In this document: in pieces, positions 8,192 to 15,549 of the stretch
How positions within the stretch are numbered: position 1 is the first letter of the stretch
Layout of the letters: each line of letters opens with the position of its first letter
From: Arcticibacterium sp051269965
GTDB taxonomy: Bacteria > Bacteroidota > Bacteroidia > Cytophagales > Spirosomataceae
Assembly (NCBI GenBank): GCA_051269965.1
Contig: JBNMFK010000021.1
Location: 1-21,003 of the forward strand
DNA length: 21,003 nucleotides
Direction of reading: 5' to 3'
Translations under genes and position numbers: made by a program
The notes under the pieces: model-generated
Seen by the model: only the letters and a program-made list of their open reading frames with translations
Databases searched by the model: none
What the model was told of the DNA's origin: nothing

Positions 8192-9457
8192 ATGGAAATT
8201 ATAAATAGTTTAAAGTCAAGAATTGGCGAAGCTGAGGAAGAGAAAATTTGTCAGTTTTTAGGAGAATCTATAGAATCTGTAGATAAATCTTTTGACCTTA
8301 TCTTGAACGCTATGTTGGGCGGGCTAAAAGAAATAGCTCAAAGAAACGGAGATGCGTCTGCTGTCTTGAAGGTCATTAATGATGGCGGTCATTCAGGTGA
8401 TCTAACAGATAACTTATTAGGCTTATTTGGGAATTCTAATAAAATGAAGCTTCTCATAACTATCGGGAATAATATCAACAGCCATTTTTTTGGAAACAAT
8501 ATTGTAAAAGTTATCAACAAGATAACTAGCTTAGGTGGTATTAGTAAAACCTCTGCTGTTTCATTATTTAGCTTGGCAGCTCCTCTAGTTTTAGGAGTAA
8601 TGGGCAAAAACATAAAAATAGAAAATTTAGATAAGGATCAATTTAGTTTGAGACTTCAGAATGAAAAAATGACGCTTGACCCTGAGGTATCTTCTAGTTT
8701 GCTAAGTGCTCTAGGGTTTTCAGAGAAGGGTGTCCAGCATCCAGTCAAAAACAAAGTAGAAGAAAGAGAAGTTAACCAAGAGTTCCGCCAAGTATACAAA
8801 AAACGTAAAAAGCCTTCAGGAGATAAACTGACTTGGATAGCTTGGGTTCTTTTGGCTTTATTAGGGCTGGCAGTTGCATATTACACACTTAAGGAGAAGT
8901 ATTTAATTCCAAAGGCAAAACAAGAAGTTGTGATGAGTATTTCTGACTCCTCCGATTTGAATTCGGTTGACGATAGTATTTTTGAAGAATTAGACATGGA
9001 GAGAAATGAAAATAACTCCAAGGAAGAAGCGTCTTTGAACCAAAAAGCTCCAGTGGATTCGGAAAATTTGGAGGAAAAAAATAAAGTTATCTCCCTTGAA
9101 ACACCTCTGAACACTCCTGTTACTAGAGAAATGCCAGCCTCGATAGATACGAGGTCAATGGCTGTAAAGCTAAGGAGTTCAAAATCTTTTTTCGCAATAA
9201 ACAATTTGAGTTTCAAAATGAATAGTGCCGAAGTAAGTAACTCAGGTGAAGTTGCCGAATTGATTAACTTTCTTAATGACAATCCCGGGAAAAGTATAGA
9301 AATAGCAGGAACTGGTAGTTCAACTCTTATTGCTGAAGATAGAGCTTACGGTCTTCAGGGCTTATTATTTGAATCAGGCATTGATAATTCGCGACTAAAA
9401 GTTTTATCTTATGCTTTAGAACGTAGTGATGGGTCGGTGGTTGTAAAAATAAAATAA
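8192..9457 (+). CDS. Single-pass membrane protein with DUF937 domain and degenerate OmpA-like C-terminus
   Basis: Function unknown. The 421 aa divide into: an N-terminal helical region (~1-180) resembling DUF937/YidB-type proteins (repeats of NLLGLFG, LITIGNNI and the LFSLAAPLVLGVMGK segment at 125-139); a basic linker; one membrane segment at ~214-231 (LTWIAWVLLALLGLAVAY); a long acidic Ser/Glu/Asn-rich linker (~245-325); and a ~90-residue C-terminal domain. That last part follows the OmpA/MotB pattern (NLSFKMNSAEVSNSGEV, then LNDNPGKSIEIAG, then a short helix and SGIDNSRLKV). However, the peptidoglycan-binding GHTD is replaced by GTGS, so binding of diaminopimelate is doubtful. With the basic linker before the membrane segment, the N-part is probably cytoplasmic and the OmpA-like part periplasmic. 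It stands alone, bounded by the terminator at 9482. Confidence 0.75.
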   Translation: MEIINSLKSRIGEAEEEKICQFLGESIESVDKSFDLILNAMLGGLKEIAQRNGDASAVLKVINDGGHSGDLTDNLLGLFGNSNKMKLLITIGNNINSHFFGNNIVKVINKITSLGGISKTSAVSLFSLAAPLVLGVMGKNIKIENLDKDQFSLRLQNEKMTLDPEVSSSLLSALGFSEKGVQHPVKNKVEEREVNQEFRQVYKKRKKPSGDKLTWIAWVLLALLGLAVAYYTLKEKYLIPKAKQEVVMSISDSSDLNSVDDSIFEELDMERNENNSKEEASLNQKAPVDSENLEEKNKVISLETPLNTPVTREMPASIDTRSMAVKLRSSKSFFAINNLSFKMNSAEVSNSGEVAELINFLNDNPGKSIEIAGTGSSTLIAEDRAYGLQGLLFESGIDNSRLKVLSYALERSDGSVVVKIK

Positions 9458-9481
9458 GATTCAGATGAAATTTTGAAATCT

Positions 9482-9512
9482 AATCCTCGTCTATTGAAGA
9501 CGAGGATTTTTT
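9482..9512 (+). terminator. Rho-independent terminator after the DUF937/OmpA-like gene
   Basis: Perfect 10-bp stem: AATCCTCGTC (9482-9491) with GACGAGGATT (9499-9508), loop TATTGAA, followed by more T residues to 9512. It starts 25 bases after the stop codon and is the cleanest terminator of the window. Confidence 0.88.
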
Positions 9513-9555
9513 ATGAATTTAATCGAGGTTCACCCTTCTCAACAATGTACTTACT

Positions 9556-9594
9556 AAGAGTTTAATGAAGAGTTTAACAATAGTTTTAAACTCT
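9556..9594 (+). repeat. Direct repeat plus inverted copy upstream of the protease gene
   Basis: AAGAGTTTAA occurs at 9556-9565 and again at 9568-9577 (12-base period). TTAAACTCT at 9586-9594 is the exact reverse complement of the AGAGTTTAA part. Either direct copy could pair with the inverted copy (9-bp stem), or the three copies could be protein-binding half-sites. They lie 47-85 bases before the protease ATG. The repeats are seen directly; any regulatory role is inferred. Confidence 0.5.
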
Positions 9595-9640
9595 AACAGT
9601 TTATCACTTATTTCGCAGCGTATTTAACAAACTCGACCGA

Positions 9641-11233
9641 ATGAAGATTTTTGCTTTGGCAGCTACGTTTCTTTTATTGACCTCAAATACCTACGCCCAA
9701 GACCTGAAAACCAAAGCAAATTGGTTTAACTTAGACTTTGAAAAAGATGGCTTGCACGGTATGAGTGTAGAGAAAGCCTATGAAGAACTTTTAAAAGGGA
9801 AGCCTTCTGTAACAGTGATAGTAGGTGTGATAGATTCTGGTGTAGATATTGAGCATGAAGACTTGAAAGGGAAAATTTGGATAAACGAGGATGAAATCCC
9901 TGGAAATGGCAAAGATGATGATGATAATGGTTTTATCGACGATATTAATGGTTGGGATTTTATAGGGGGGGCAGATGGTACAGACGTGGATCAAGAACAA
10001 CTAGAATCTGCAAGGCTGTACAGTAGATATAAAGTTCTTTTTGGTGAAAAACCTAAGAAAAGACTTCTCAAGAAATATAAAGTGCAGTACAATACCCTTA
10101 AAAAGATTGAAAAGGAAATAGTAGAAAAAAGAAAAGAAGCAGAGCAGTATATACCCATTTATGAAGGACTCAAGGAGAATTTAACCATTACAACGGAGAA
10201 TTTGGCGGAGGTTTTGGGACGAGAAGTATTTAGTAAAGAAGACGTACAAAATTTAAAAGAGTCTGAAATAACGCTAAACACTCGTAGAGCTAAGCAATAC
10301 TGGCTTAGGTTGGCCGAATTGAATATAGACCTTAAAAGTATAGAAGAAGGACTGGAGCATTTTAAAGACCAATTAGAGTTTAATTATAACACCAGTTTTG
10401 ATGCACGTTCTGTCGTTGGTGATAATCCAGAAAAACTTGAGTTCGGCAAATATGGGAATAATGAAGTGAGAGGTCCTAGGGCCATGCACGGTACTCATGT
10501 GGCTGGAATTATTGCCGCGGATAGGCATAATGATTTTGGTATAAAAGGAGTGGTAGATAATGTCAAAATCATGGTGGTAAGAACCGTACCAGGAGGAGAC
10601 GAAAGAGATAAGGATGTGGCTAACGCCATAAGATATGCCGTAGACAATGGAGCACAGATTATAAATATGAGTTTCGGTAAAGCCTATTCGCCAGAGAAAA
10701 TGTGGGTAGATGACGCCGTCAAGTATGCGGAATCTAAAGGTGTGCTTTTGGTAGCTGCCGCTGGGAATGATAATTCTGATATTGATAAAGAACCGCAATA
10801 TCCATCTAAGAATTATATAAATGGAGGGCAGGCAACTAATTGGATAACTGTGGGAGCTTCTTCAGACGAATTGGGAGAAAATATAGTAGCAGACTTTAGT
10901 AACTATGGGCAGATGGGTGTTGATGTTTTTGCCCCTGGGAAGGATATTTATAGTTCTGTTCCAGACTCCAAATATAGCGAGCAAGATGGGACTAGTATGG
11001 CTTCGCCGGCTGTGGCTGGTGTTGCAGCTTTAATAAAATCTTATTTCCCAAGCCTGACGTCACAACAAGTTAAAAGTATTATTCTGGATTCCTCAGCAAA
11101 ATTAGGTACACTCAAGGTAAATATTCCAGGAGGAAATGGCAAGGCACTTTTAGGCGAATTATGTGTAAGCGGAGGGATAGTAAATGTGTATAATGCTGTC
11201 TTAATGGCAAATCAAATGACAACCCAGCAGTAA
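9641..11233 (+). CDS. Secreted subtilisin-like serine protease (S8 family)
   Basis: 530 aa with a Sec signal peptide at 1-19 (hydrophobic ALAATFLLLTS, cleavage likely after TYA), so it acts in the periplasm or outside. The catalytic triad and oxyanion residue are present: D65 in GVIDSGVDIEHE, H283 in HGTHVAGI, N376 in AAAGNDNSD and S452 in GTSMASP. An acidic loop DDDDNGFIDD (92-101) looks like a calcium site, as in related Bacteroidota S8 enzymes. Between Asp and His lies a ~150-residue insert (~118-270) rich in Lys, Glu and Leu, probably helical or coiled coil. No C-terminal sorting domain of the type IX system is recognisable; the protein ends just after the protease fold. Monocistronic: a terminator precedes the gene and a hairpin follows it. 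Confidence 0.93.
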   Translation: MKIFALAATFLLLTSNTYAQDLKTKANWFNLDFEKDGLHGMSVEKAYEELLKGKPSVTVIVGVIDSGVDIEHEDLKGKIWINEDEIPGNGKDDDDNGFIDDINGWDFIGGADGTDVDQEQLESARLYSRYKVLFGEKPKKRLLKKYKVQYNTLKKIEKEIVEKRKEAEQYIPIYEGLKENLTITTENLAEVLGREVFSKEDVQNLKESEITLNTRRAKQYWLRLAELNIDLKSIEEGLEHFKDQLEFNYNTSFDARSVVGDNPEKLEFGKYGNNEVRGPRAMHGTHVAGIIAADRHNDFGIKGVVDNVKIMVVRTVPGGDERDKDVANAIRYAVDNGAQIINMSFGKAYSPEKMWVDDAVKYAESKGVLLVAAAGNDNSDIDKEPQYPSKNYINGGQATNWITVGASSDELGENIVADFSNYGQMGVDVFAPGKDIYSSVPDSKYSEQDGTSMASPAVAGVAALIKSYFPSLTSQQVKSIILDSSAKLGTLKVNIPGGNGKALLGELCVSGGIVNVYNAVLMANQMTTQQ

Positions 11234-11255
11234 CCAAAATATAGAATAAATGTAT

Positions 11256-11287
11256 AAGCCTCATAGGTTACCAGCCTATGAGGCTTT
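11256..11287 (+). terminator. Hairpin terminator after the protease gene, overlapping the leader of the next gene
   Basis: Perfect 12-bp stem AAGCCTCATAGG (11256-11267) with CCTATGAGGCTT (11275-11286), 7-base loop, followed by TATCTTT. The T tract is short, so termination may be partial. The right arm contains an ATG (11278) that could open the next reading frame, which argues that ATG is not the start used. Confidence 0.7.
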
Positions 11288-11298
11288 ATCTTTCCAAC

Positions 11299-12477
11299 AT
11301 GAATATTATTCTTTTCGAAAACCCCACTTACAGAAATCAGCTAAAGCCTCTAACGCTTACTAGGCCCATAGCGAGCCTTCGTTTAGGCACTTTGACGATA
11401 AGCGAAAAATGGGAGAAACGTACCAAGAGTAGTGTGTCTTTCCTGACTGCAGCCTATCTCCAAAAGAAATTTGCATACCGGAGTACAGTCAAAGAAAATA
11501 AGTATATCAATAGTTCATTTATGCCTACTGAAGGCTTAGTGGACATGGTTTTTAGCTTAGTTTTTGGAGAAGTAATTTTGGCAGGTAAGGAAGTCGTGGC
11601 CTACTGTTCTGATAAATTTGGTGATTATGATAGCAGTAAAAGTAAACAACTGGCGGAAGGGGACATTAGAGTTCTGAGGAGGCTGCCTGATTTATTTCTT
11701 TTAAACGCTCATGAAATTGAGCAGGATTTTTCACTCCTCACTAATGGCAGAACTTCTGAAACGATAAAAGATATTCATACGCGTACGTACGCACTCAATA
11801 ATATCTTCTTAGAAAAAGGAGTAGATTTAAAAGCCTGTATTCTTAATGCAGAAAAGGGCTCTATTTATATTGGTAAAAATGCCGTGATTCAGGAAGGAGC
11901 TGTGGTGATAGGTCCAGCAAGTATTGGAGAAGGTAGCATGGTGGCTTTCGGAGCTAGAATAAGACCTAATACCACGCTGGGCCCAGTCTCTAGGGTAGGG
12001 GGAGAAGTGGGGAATAGTATTTTCTATGGTTTTTCTAATAAAGCTCATGAGGGTTTTTTAGGAAATTCATACATAGGAGAATGGTGTAATTTGGGTGCTA
12101 ATACTAATAATTCCAACCTCAAAAATGATTATAAAGAGGTTGAGCTATATAGTTATGACAGTGATGCTTTAGAACCCTCTGGCGAGCTTTTTTGTGGTAC
12201 TTTTATTGGAGATTATACGAAAACGGGTATCAGTACGACGTTTAATACAGGAACAGTTATAGGTGTATGTGCCAATGTTTTTGGAGCGGGTTTTCAAGAA
12301 AAATTTATACCATCTTTTACATGGGGTGGCAAAGCGGAAGGCTATGTAAACTATAGATATGAAAAGGCTAAGGCAGTCATAAATACTACCATGGGGCGTA
12401 GGAACTTAGCTCTTAGTGCAGAAGACGAGTATATGTTAAAGCATATTTTAGATAATAAGCCTGAAGAAATTTCTTAG
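11299..12477 (+). CDS. GlmU-like protein: putative sugar nucleotidyltransferase with left-handed beta-helix acyltransferase domain
   Basis: Bacteroidota-type GlmU family (the alternative bacterial GlmU), thought to make UDP-GlcNAc through glucosamine-1-phosphate acetylation and uridylylation; this is known of the family, not proven. 392 aa from the ATG at 11299. An ATG 21 bases earlier lies within the terminator stem, and the family N-terminus is of the form MNIILF followed by LTRPIASLRLG (here 19-29). The N-terminal half (~1-175) is the divergent nucleotidyltransferase part without the classic GxGTRM loop. From ~180 to ~335 hexapeptide-repeat sequence is visible (IYIGKNAVIQEGAVVIG, ASIGEGSMVAFGA, GNSYIGEWCNLGAN), forming the beta-helix of acetyltransferases. 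Its stop codon directly abuts the ATG of holB. Confidence 0.87.
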   Translation: MNIILFENPTYRNQLKPLTLTRPIASLRLGTLTISEKWEKRTKSSVSFLTAAYLQKKFAYRSTVKENKYINSSFMPTEGLVDMVFSLVFGEVILAGKEVVAYCSDKFGDYDSSKSKQLAEGDIRVLRRLPDLFLLNAHEIEQDFSLLTNGRTSETIKDIHTRTYALNNIFLEKGVDLKACILNAEKGSIYIGKNAVIQEGAVVIGPASIGEGSMVAFGARIRPNTTLGPVSRVGGEVGNSIFYGFSNKAHEGFLGNSYIGEWCNLGANTNNSNLKNDYKEVELYSYDSDALEPSGELFCGTFIGDYTKTGISTTFNTGTVIGVCANVFGAGFQEKFIPSFTWGGKAEGYVNYRYEKAKAVINTTMGRRNLALSAEDEYMLKHILDNKPEEIS

Positions 12478-13575
12478 ATGAGGTTTGGAGATATTACAGG
12501 TTTAAATCCTCAGAAGGCCACTTTGATTCAGTCTGTGAAAAAAAATCATGTGGCCCATGCCCAGTTATTTCACGGCTTTCAGGGTTCTGGGAACTTAGCC
12601 TTGGCCTTGGCTTTTGGAGCATATTTAAATTGTCGAAATCCTACTGAGACGGACTCTTGTGGAGCGTGTGCGTCTTGTTCTAAAATTGATAAACTAGCTC
12701 ATCCAGATGTGTTTTTTATTTTTCCAACAGCGGGAGGGAAAAAGGTACTTTCGGAGAATTTTATGAACGAATGGCGTTCATTTGCCAGAGAAAACGTGTA
12801 CGGAAATCTCACAGATTGGTTAGAGAAAATCAATATCAAGCAAGGGAATATACCTGTGGAGGAAGCTCGAAAATTGATTCAAAACCTGTCTTTGAAGTCC
12901 TATGAGGGTGGTTGTAAGCTCGTTTATATATGGCTACCAGAAATGTTAAGTATTGAGACGGCCAATGCTATTTTGAAGGTTTTGGAAGAGCCTCCGTCTC
13001 AAACTTTCTTCTTATTGGTCTGTAATGACTCTCAGCATTTATTGGCTACAATCCTCTCCAGAGTGCAGCGTTTTGTGGTGCCAAAATTTAGAGATGAAGA
13101 TATTGAGGCTTTTTTGGCCAAGTCGGGTCAAACTGAAAATAGAGCTAAAGAAATTGCACTTTTAGTTAACGGTAATTTAAATAAAGCTTTAAAGCTTTCT
13201 GTTTCTAAAAACGAAAATGAACATGAATGGTTTGCCAATTGGATGAGGTATTGCTACGCCTTCAATGTGATGGAGCTCGTGCCTATGGCAGATGAGTTTG
13301 ACGTTTTTTCAAAAGAGCATCAAAAACAGGTTTTTGAATATTCTCTAAGCATTTTTAGGGAGCTTTTTCTGGTAGCTAGTGGGAATGACAGTTTAGTAAG
13401 GCTGGAAGCTAAAGAAGAGGAGTTCGTTCGTAAATTCTCCAAAGTCTTTAAGATGGATAATCTTCATAAAATTACTCAGCTGGTAGATGAAGGCATTTTT
13501 CACCTAGAAAGAAATGTTAGGGCCAAGATTATTTTTCTGGATGTCTCTTTACAAATTGCGGGCCTAATTAAGTGA
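12478..13575 (+). CDS. holB: DNA polymerase III delta' subunit
   Basis: Clamp-loader subunit that helps the gamma/tau complex load the beta sliding clamp at replication forks. 365 aa, near the usual ~330-380. N-terminal AAA+ domain: AHAQLFHGFQGSGN holds a degenerate P-loop (GFQGSGNL, without Lys-Thr/Ser), as expected for delta', which does not hydrolyse ATP. The zinc module is C52, C61, C64, C67 (spacing 8-2-2). The SRC-like arginine-finger motif is LSRVQRF (~195-201), and the ANAILKVLEEPP block is typical of delta'/gamma proteins. The C-terminal third is a divergent helical collar domain. It starts on the base after the glmU-like stop, so translation is probably coupled. Confidence 0.92.
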   Translation: MRFGDITGLNPQKATLIQSVKKNHVAHAQLFHGFQGSGNLALALAFGAYLNCRNPTETDSCGACASCSKIDKLAHPDVFFIFPTAGGKKVLSENFMNEWRSFARENVYGNLTDWLEKINIKQGNIPVEEARKLIQNLSLKSYEGGCKLVYIWLPEMLSIETANAILKVLEEPPSQTFFLLVCNDSQHLLATILSRVQRFVVPKFRDEDIEAFLAKSGQTENRAKEIALLVNGNLNKALKLSVSKNENEHEWFANWMRYCYAFNVMELVPMADEFDVFSKEHQKQVFEYSLSIFRELFLVASGNDSLVRLEAKEEEFVRKFSKVFKMDNLHKITQLVDEGIFHLERNVRAKIIFLDVSLQIAGLIK

Positions 13576-13712
13576 TATTTTGGCCCGAAATAATACATAT
13601 TAATCTAATATGTCTACACTTTTCTTAAAGATGCCATTCGATTTGCATCTAATTTTTATTATCTAGCGTTTATTGGCTAGATTGGTGCATAATAACACAA
13701 TCCAGTCAATAC
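13576..13712 (+). other. Intergenic region with two small stem-loops before the GMC oxidoreductase gene
   Basis: Two short inverted repeats are visible: ACATATTA (13595-13602) with TAATATGT (13606-13613), and ATCTAGC (13661-13667) with GCTAGAT (13676-13682). The first could be a weak terminator for holB but has no T tract. The second ends 30 bases before the next ATG and could be a binding site or leader hairpin. No full TAnnTTTG element is seen. Confidence 0.4.
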
Positions 13713-15458
13713 ATGAAATCTTTTCAGATAAAGGAAACAACTAAAGAGTACGACGTTTTAATAGTTGGCTCAGGTGCTGGAGGCGGAATGGCCGCACACC
13801 AACTCACCAAAGCAGGAGCAAAAGTATGTATGCTGGAAGCGGGAGGTTACTATGATCCTGCAGACCCAAAATATATTACACAGTTAAAAAATCCTTGGGA
13901 ATCTGCTCGCCGCGGAGCAAGCTCAAAATTTAGAAACTTTGGTGATTTTGATGCCGCCTGGGGTGGCTGGGAATTAGAAGGCGAACCCTACACACAAAAA
14001 GACGGCTCCAAATTTGGGTGGTTTAGATCTAGAATGCTAGGGGGTAGGACAAACCATTGGGGAAGAATTTCTTTACGATTCGGCCCAAAAGATTTCAAAA
14101 GAAAGGATGTAGATGGTTTAGGAGAAAATTGGCCAATTTCTTATGAAGATGTGGCTCCCTATTACGATGAGGTTGAAAAGCTAGTGGGTGTTTTTGGAAG
14201 TTATGAAGGTTTACCAGACGACCCAGACAGCATTTTCTTACCAGCACCTAAGCCTCGATTACACGAATTAATGTTTTTGGAGGCCAACAAAAAAACAGGC
14301 GTAACAACCATTCCATCTAGGTTGTCAATATTGACAAAACCTATAAATAATGAACGCGGTTCTTGTTTTTATTGCCATCAATGTAACAGAGGCTGTCAAG
14401 CGTATGCCGACTTTTCTGCTAGCTCTGTTTTATGTATTCCTGCAATGAAAACAGGAAACCTCACTCTGATTAACAATGCGATGGCGAGGGAAGTTTTAAC
14501 AGATGAAAACGGCAAAGCAATAGGCGTTTCTTATGTAGATAAACATACAAATGAAGAAGTAACGGTTAGGGCCAAAATTGTAATTTTGGCGGCCAGTGCC
14601 TGTGAGTCTTCTAGATTACTATTGAATTCCAAATCTTCGAGGTTCCAAAACGGATTGGCGAATTCTTCGGGTGTGGTTGGTAAGTACTTACATGATTCCA
14701 CCGGCTCTTCTAGGTCTGCTTTTGTTCCGGGTTTGACAGATAGAAAGAGATACAATGAAGATGGCGTAGGTGGTTTACATGTGTATTCGCCGTGGTGGTT
14801 AGATAATTCAAAACTAGATTTTCCTAGAGGTTATCATATTGAGTATGGTGGAGGTATGACGCAGCCTTCTTATGGATTCGGATTTGGAATGGAAAACCTG
14901 AATGGTAAATTCCCTACTCGTGATGGTTCAATGAAAAAAGCGGGTGGATATGGAGCGTCGTTAAAAGATGATTACAGACGTTTTTATGGTTCTATGATTC
15001 ATATGGCAGGTAGAGGAGAGGCTGTAGCTAGAGAAGATAATTACTGCGAAATTGACCCGAATGTGGTAGATAAATGGGGTATACCTGTTTTAAGATTTAA
15101 TTATAAATGGAGTGACTTTGAGCGTAAGCAAGCCAAACACATGCAGGATACCTTTGAAAATATAATTGGAGCTATGGGCGGTGTAGCTATGGGTAAAAAA
15201 CCTGATGCTAGCAATGATTATGGATTGGCTAATCCTGGTCAAATTATTCATGAGGTTGGAACGGTTAGAATGGGTTCAGATTCGAACAAATCAGCTTTGA
15301 ATGCCAACAATCAGGCTCATGATGTGAAAAATCTTTTTGTAGTAGATGGTGGTGCTTTTGTTTCGCAAGCTGATAAAAATCCTACTTGGACTATTTTGGC
15401 TCTATCTATGCGAGCATCAGAATTTATAATGAAAGGGGTTAAGAGTGGAGGGCTTTAG
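13713..15458 (+). CDS. GMC-family FAD oxidoreductase with iron-sulfur-type cysteine cluster
   Basis: FAD-dependent dehydrogenase of the glucose-methanol-choline family, likely oxidising a sugar, polyol or sugar acid; the substrate is unknown. 581 aa. FAD-binding VGSGAGGGMAAHQL (18-31) and the second FAD segment GGRTNHWGRIS (110-120) are clear. The catalytic pair near the C-terminus is H513 (HEVGTVRMG) and N556 (KNPTWTI). At 218-228 four cysteines (C218, C221, C224, C228) form a cluster like the [3Fe-4S]-type site of three-subunit FAD glucose/fructose/gluconate dehydrogenases. It has no signal peptide, but the next gene encodes a Tat-signal small subunit, so export as a folded complex is likely (inferred). 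Its end overlaps the base of a nested hairpin (15442-15502). Confidence 0.9.
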   Translation: MKSFQIKETTKEYDVLIVGSGAGGGMAAHQLTKAGAKVCMLEAGGYYDPADPKYITQLKNPWESARRGASSKFRNFGDFDAAWGGWELEGEPYTQKDGSKFGWFRSRMLGGRTNHWGRISLRFGPKDFKRKDVDGLGENWPISYEDVAPYYDEVEKLVGVFGSYEGLPDDPDSIFLPAPKPRLHELMFLEANKKTGVTTIPSRLSILTKPINNERGSCFYCHQCNRGCQAYADFSASSVLCIPAMKTGNLTLINNAMAREVLTDENGKAIGVSYVDKHTNEEVTVRAKIVILAASACESSRLLLNSKSSRFQNGLANSSGVVGKYLHDSTGSSRSAFVPGLTDRKRYNEDGVGGLHVYSPWWLDNSKLDFPRGYHIEYGGGMTQPSYGFGFGMENLNGKFPTRDGSMKKAGGYGASLKDDYRRFYGSMIHMAGRGEAVAREDNYCEIDPNVVDKWGIPVLRFNYKWSDFERKQAKHMQDTFENIIGAMGGVAMGKKPDASNDYGLANPGQIIHEVGTVRMGSDSNKSALNANNQAHDVKNLFVVDGGAFVSQADKNPTWTILALSMRASEFIMKGVKSGGL

Positions 15459-15502
15459 TTTGGAGTTTTAGGAAATTGTCCAAAACTTGGACTTTCCACT
15501 CT
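15442..15502 (+). other. Nested inverted repeats between the GMC gene and its small-subunit gene
   Basis: Outer arms AGAGTGGA (15442-15449) and TCCACTCT (15495-15502). Inside, GTTTT-A-GGA (15465-15473) pairs with TCC-AAAAC (15479-15486) around loop AATTG. An alternative inner stem GTCCAA (15478-15483) with TTGGAC (15487-15492) excludes the first. The outer left arm lies within the last codons of the GMC gene. It could stabilise or attenuate the transcript; no T tract follows, so it is not a standard terminator. Confidence 0.45.
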
Positions 15503-15549
15503 CCGTTATTAAACAAATGATAGAATACAAATGTGAACGTTAAAAAATC

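Noticed and set aside
8881..9282. 133-codon minus-strand frame inside the DUF937/OmpA-like gene
   Set aside because: Antisense to the Ser/Glu-rich linker; its Ser/Leu/Phe content is the direct mirror of that linker. No start context or neighbours support it.
10373..10798. 141-codon minus-strand frame inside the protease gene
   Set aside because: It overlaps the catalytic His and Asn regions of the S8 protease on the other strand. The composition (many His, Ile, Tyr) is typical of antisense shadow and it resembles no known family.
11278..11298. Seven-residue extension of the GlmU-like protein
   Set aside because: The ATG at 11278 lies within the right arm of a perfect 12-bp hairpin, and the family start is the Met at 11299.
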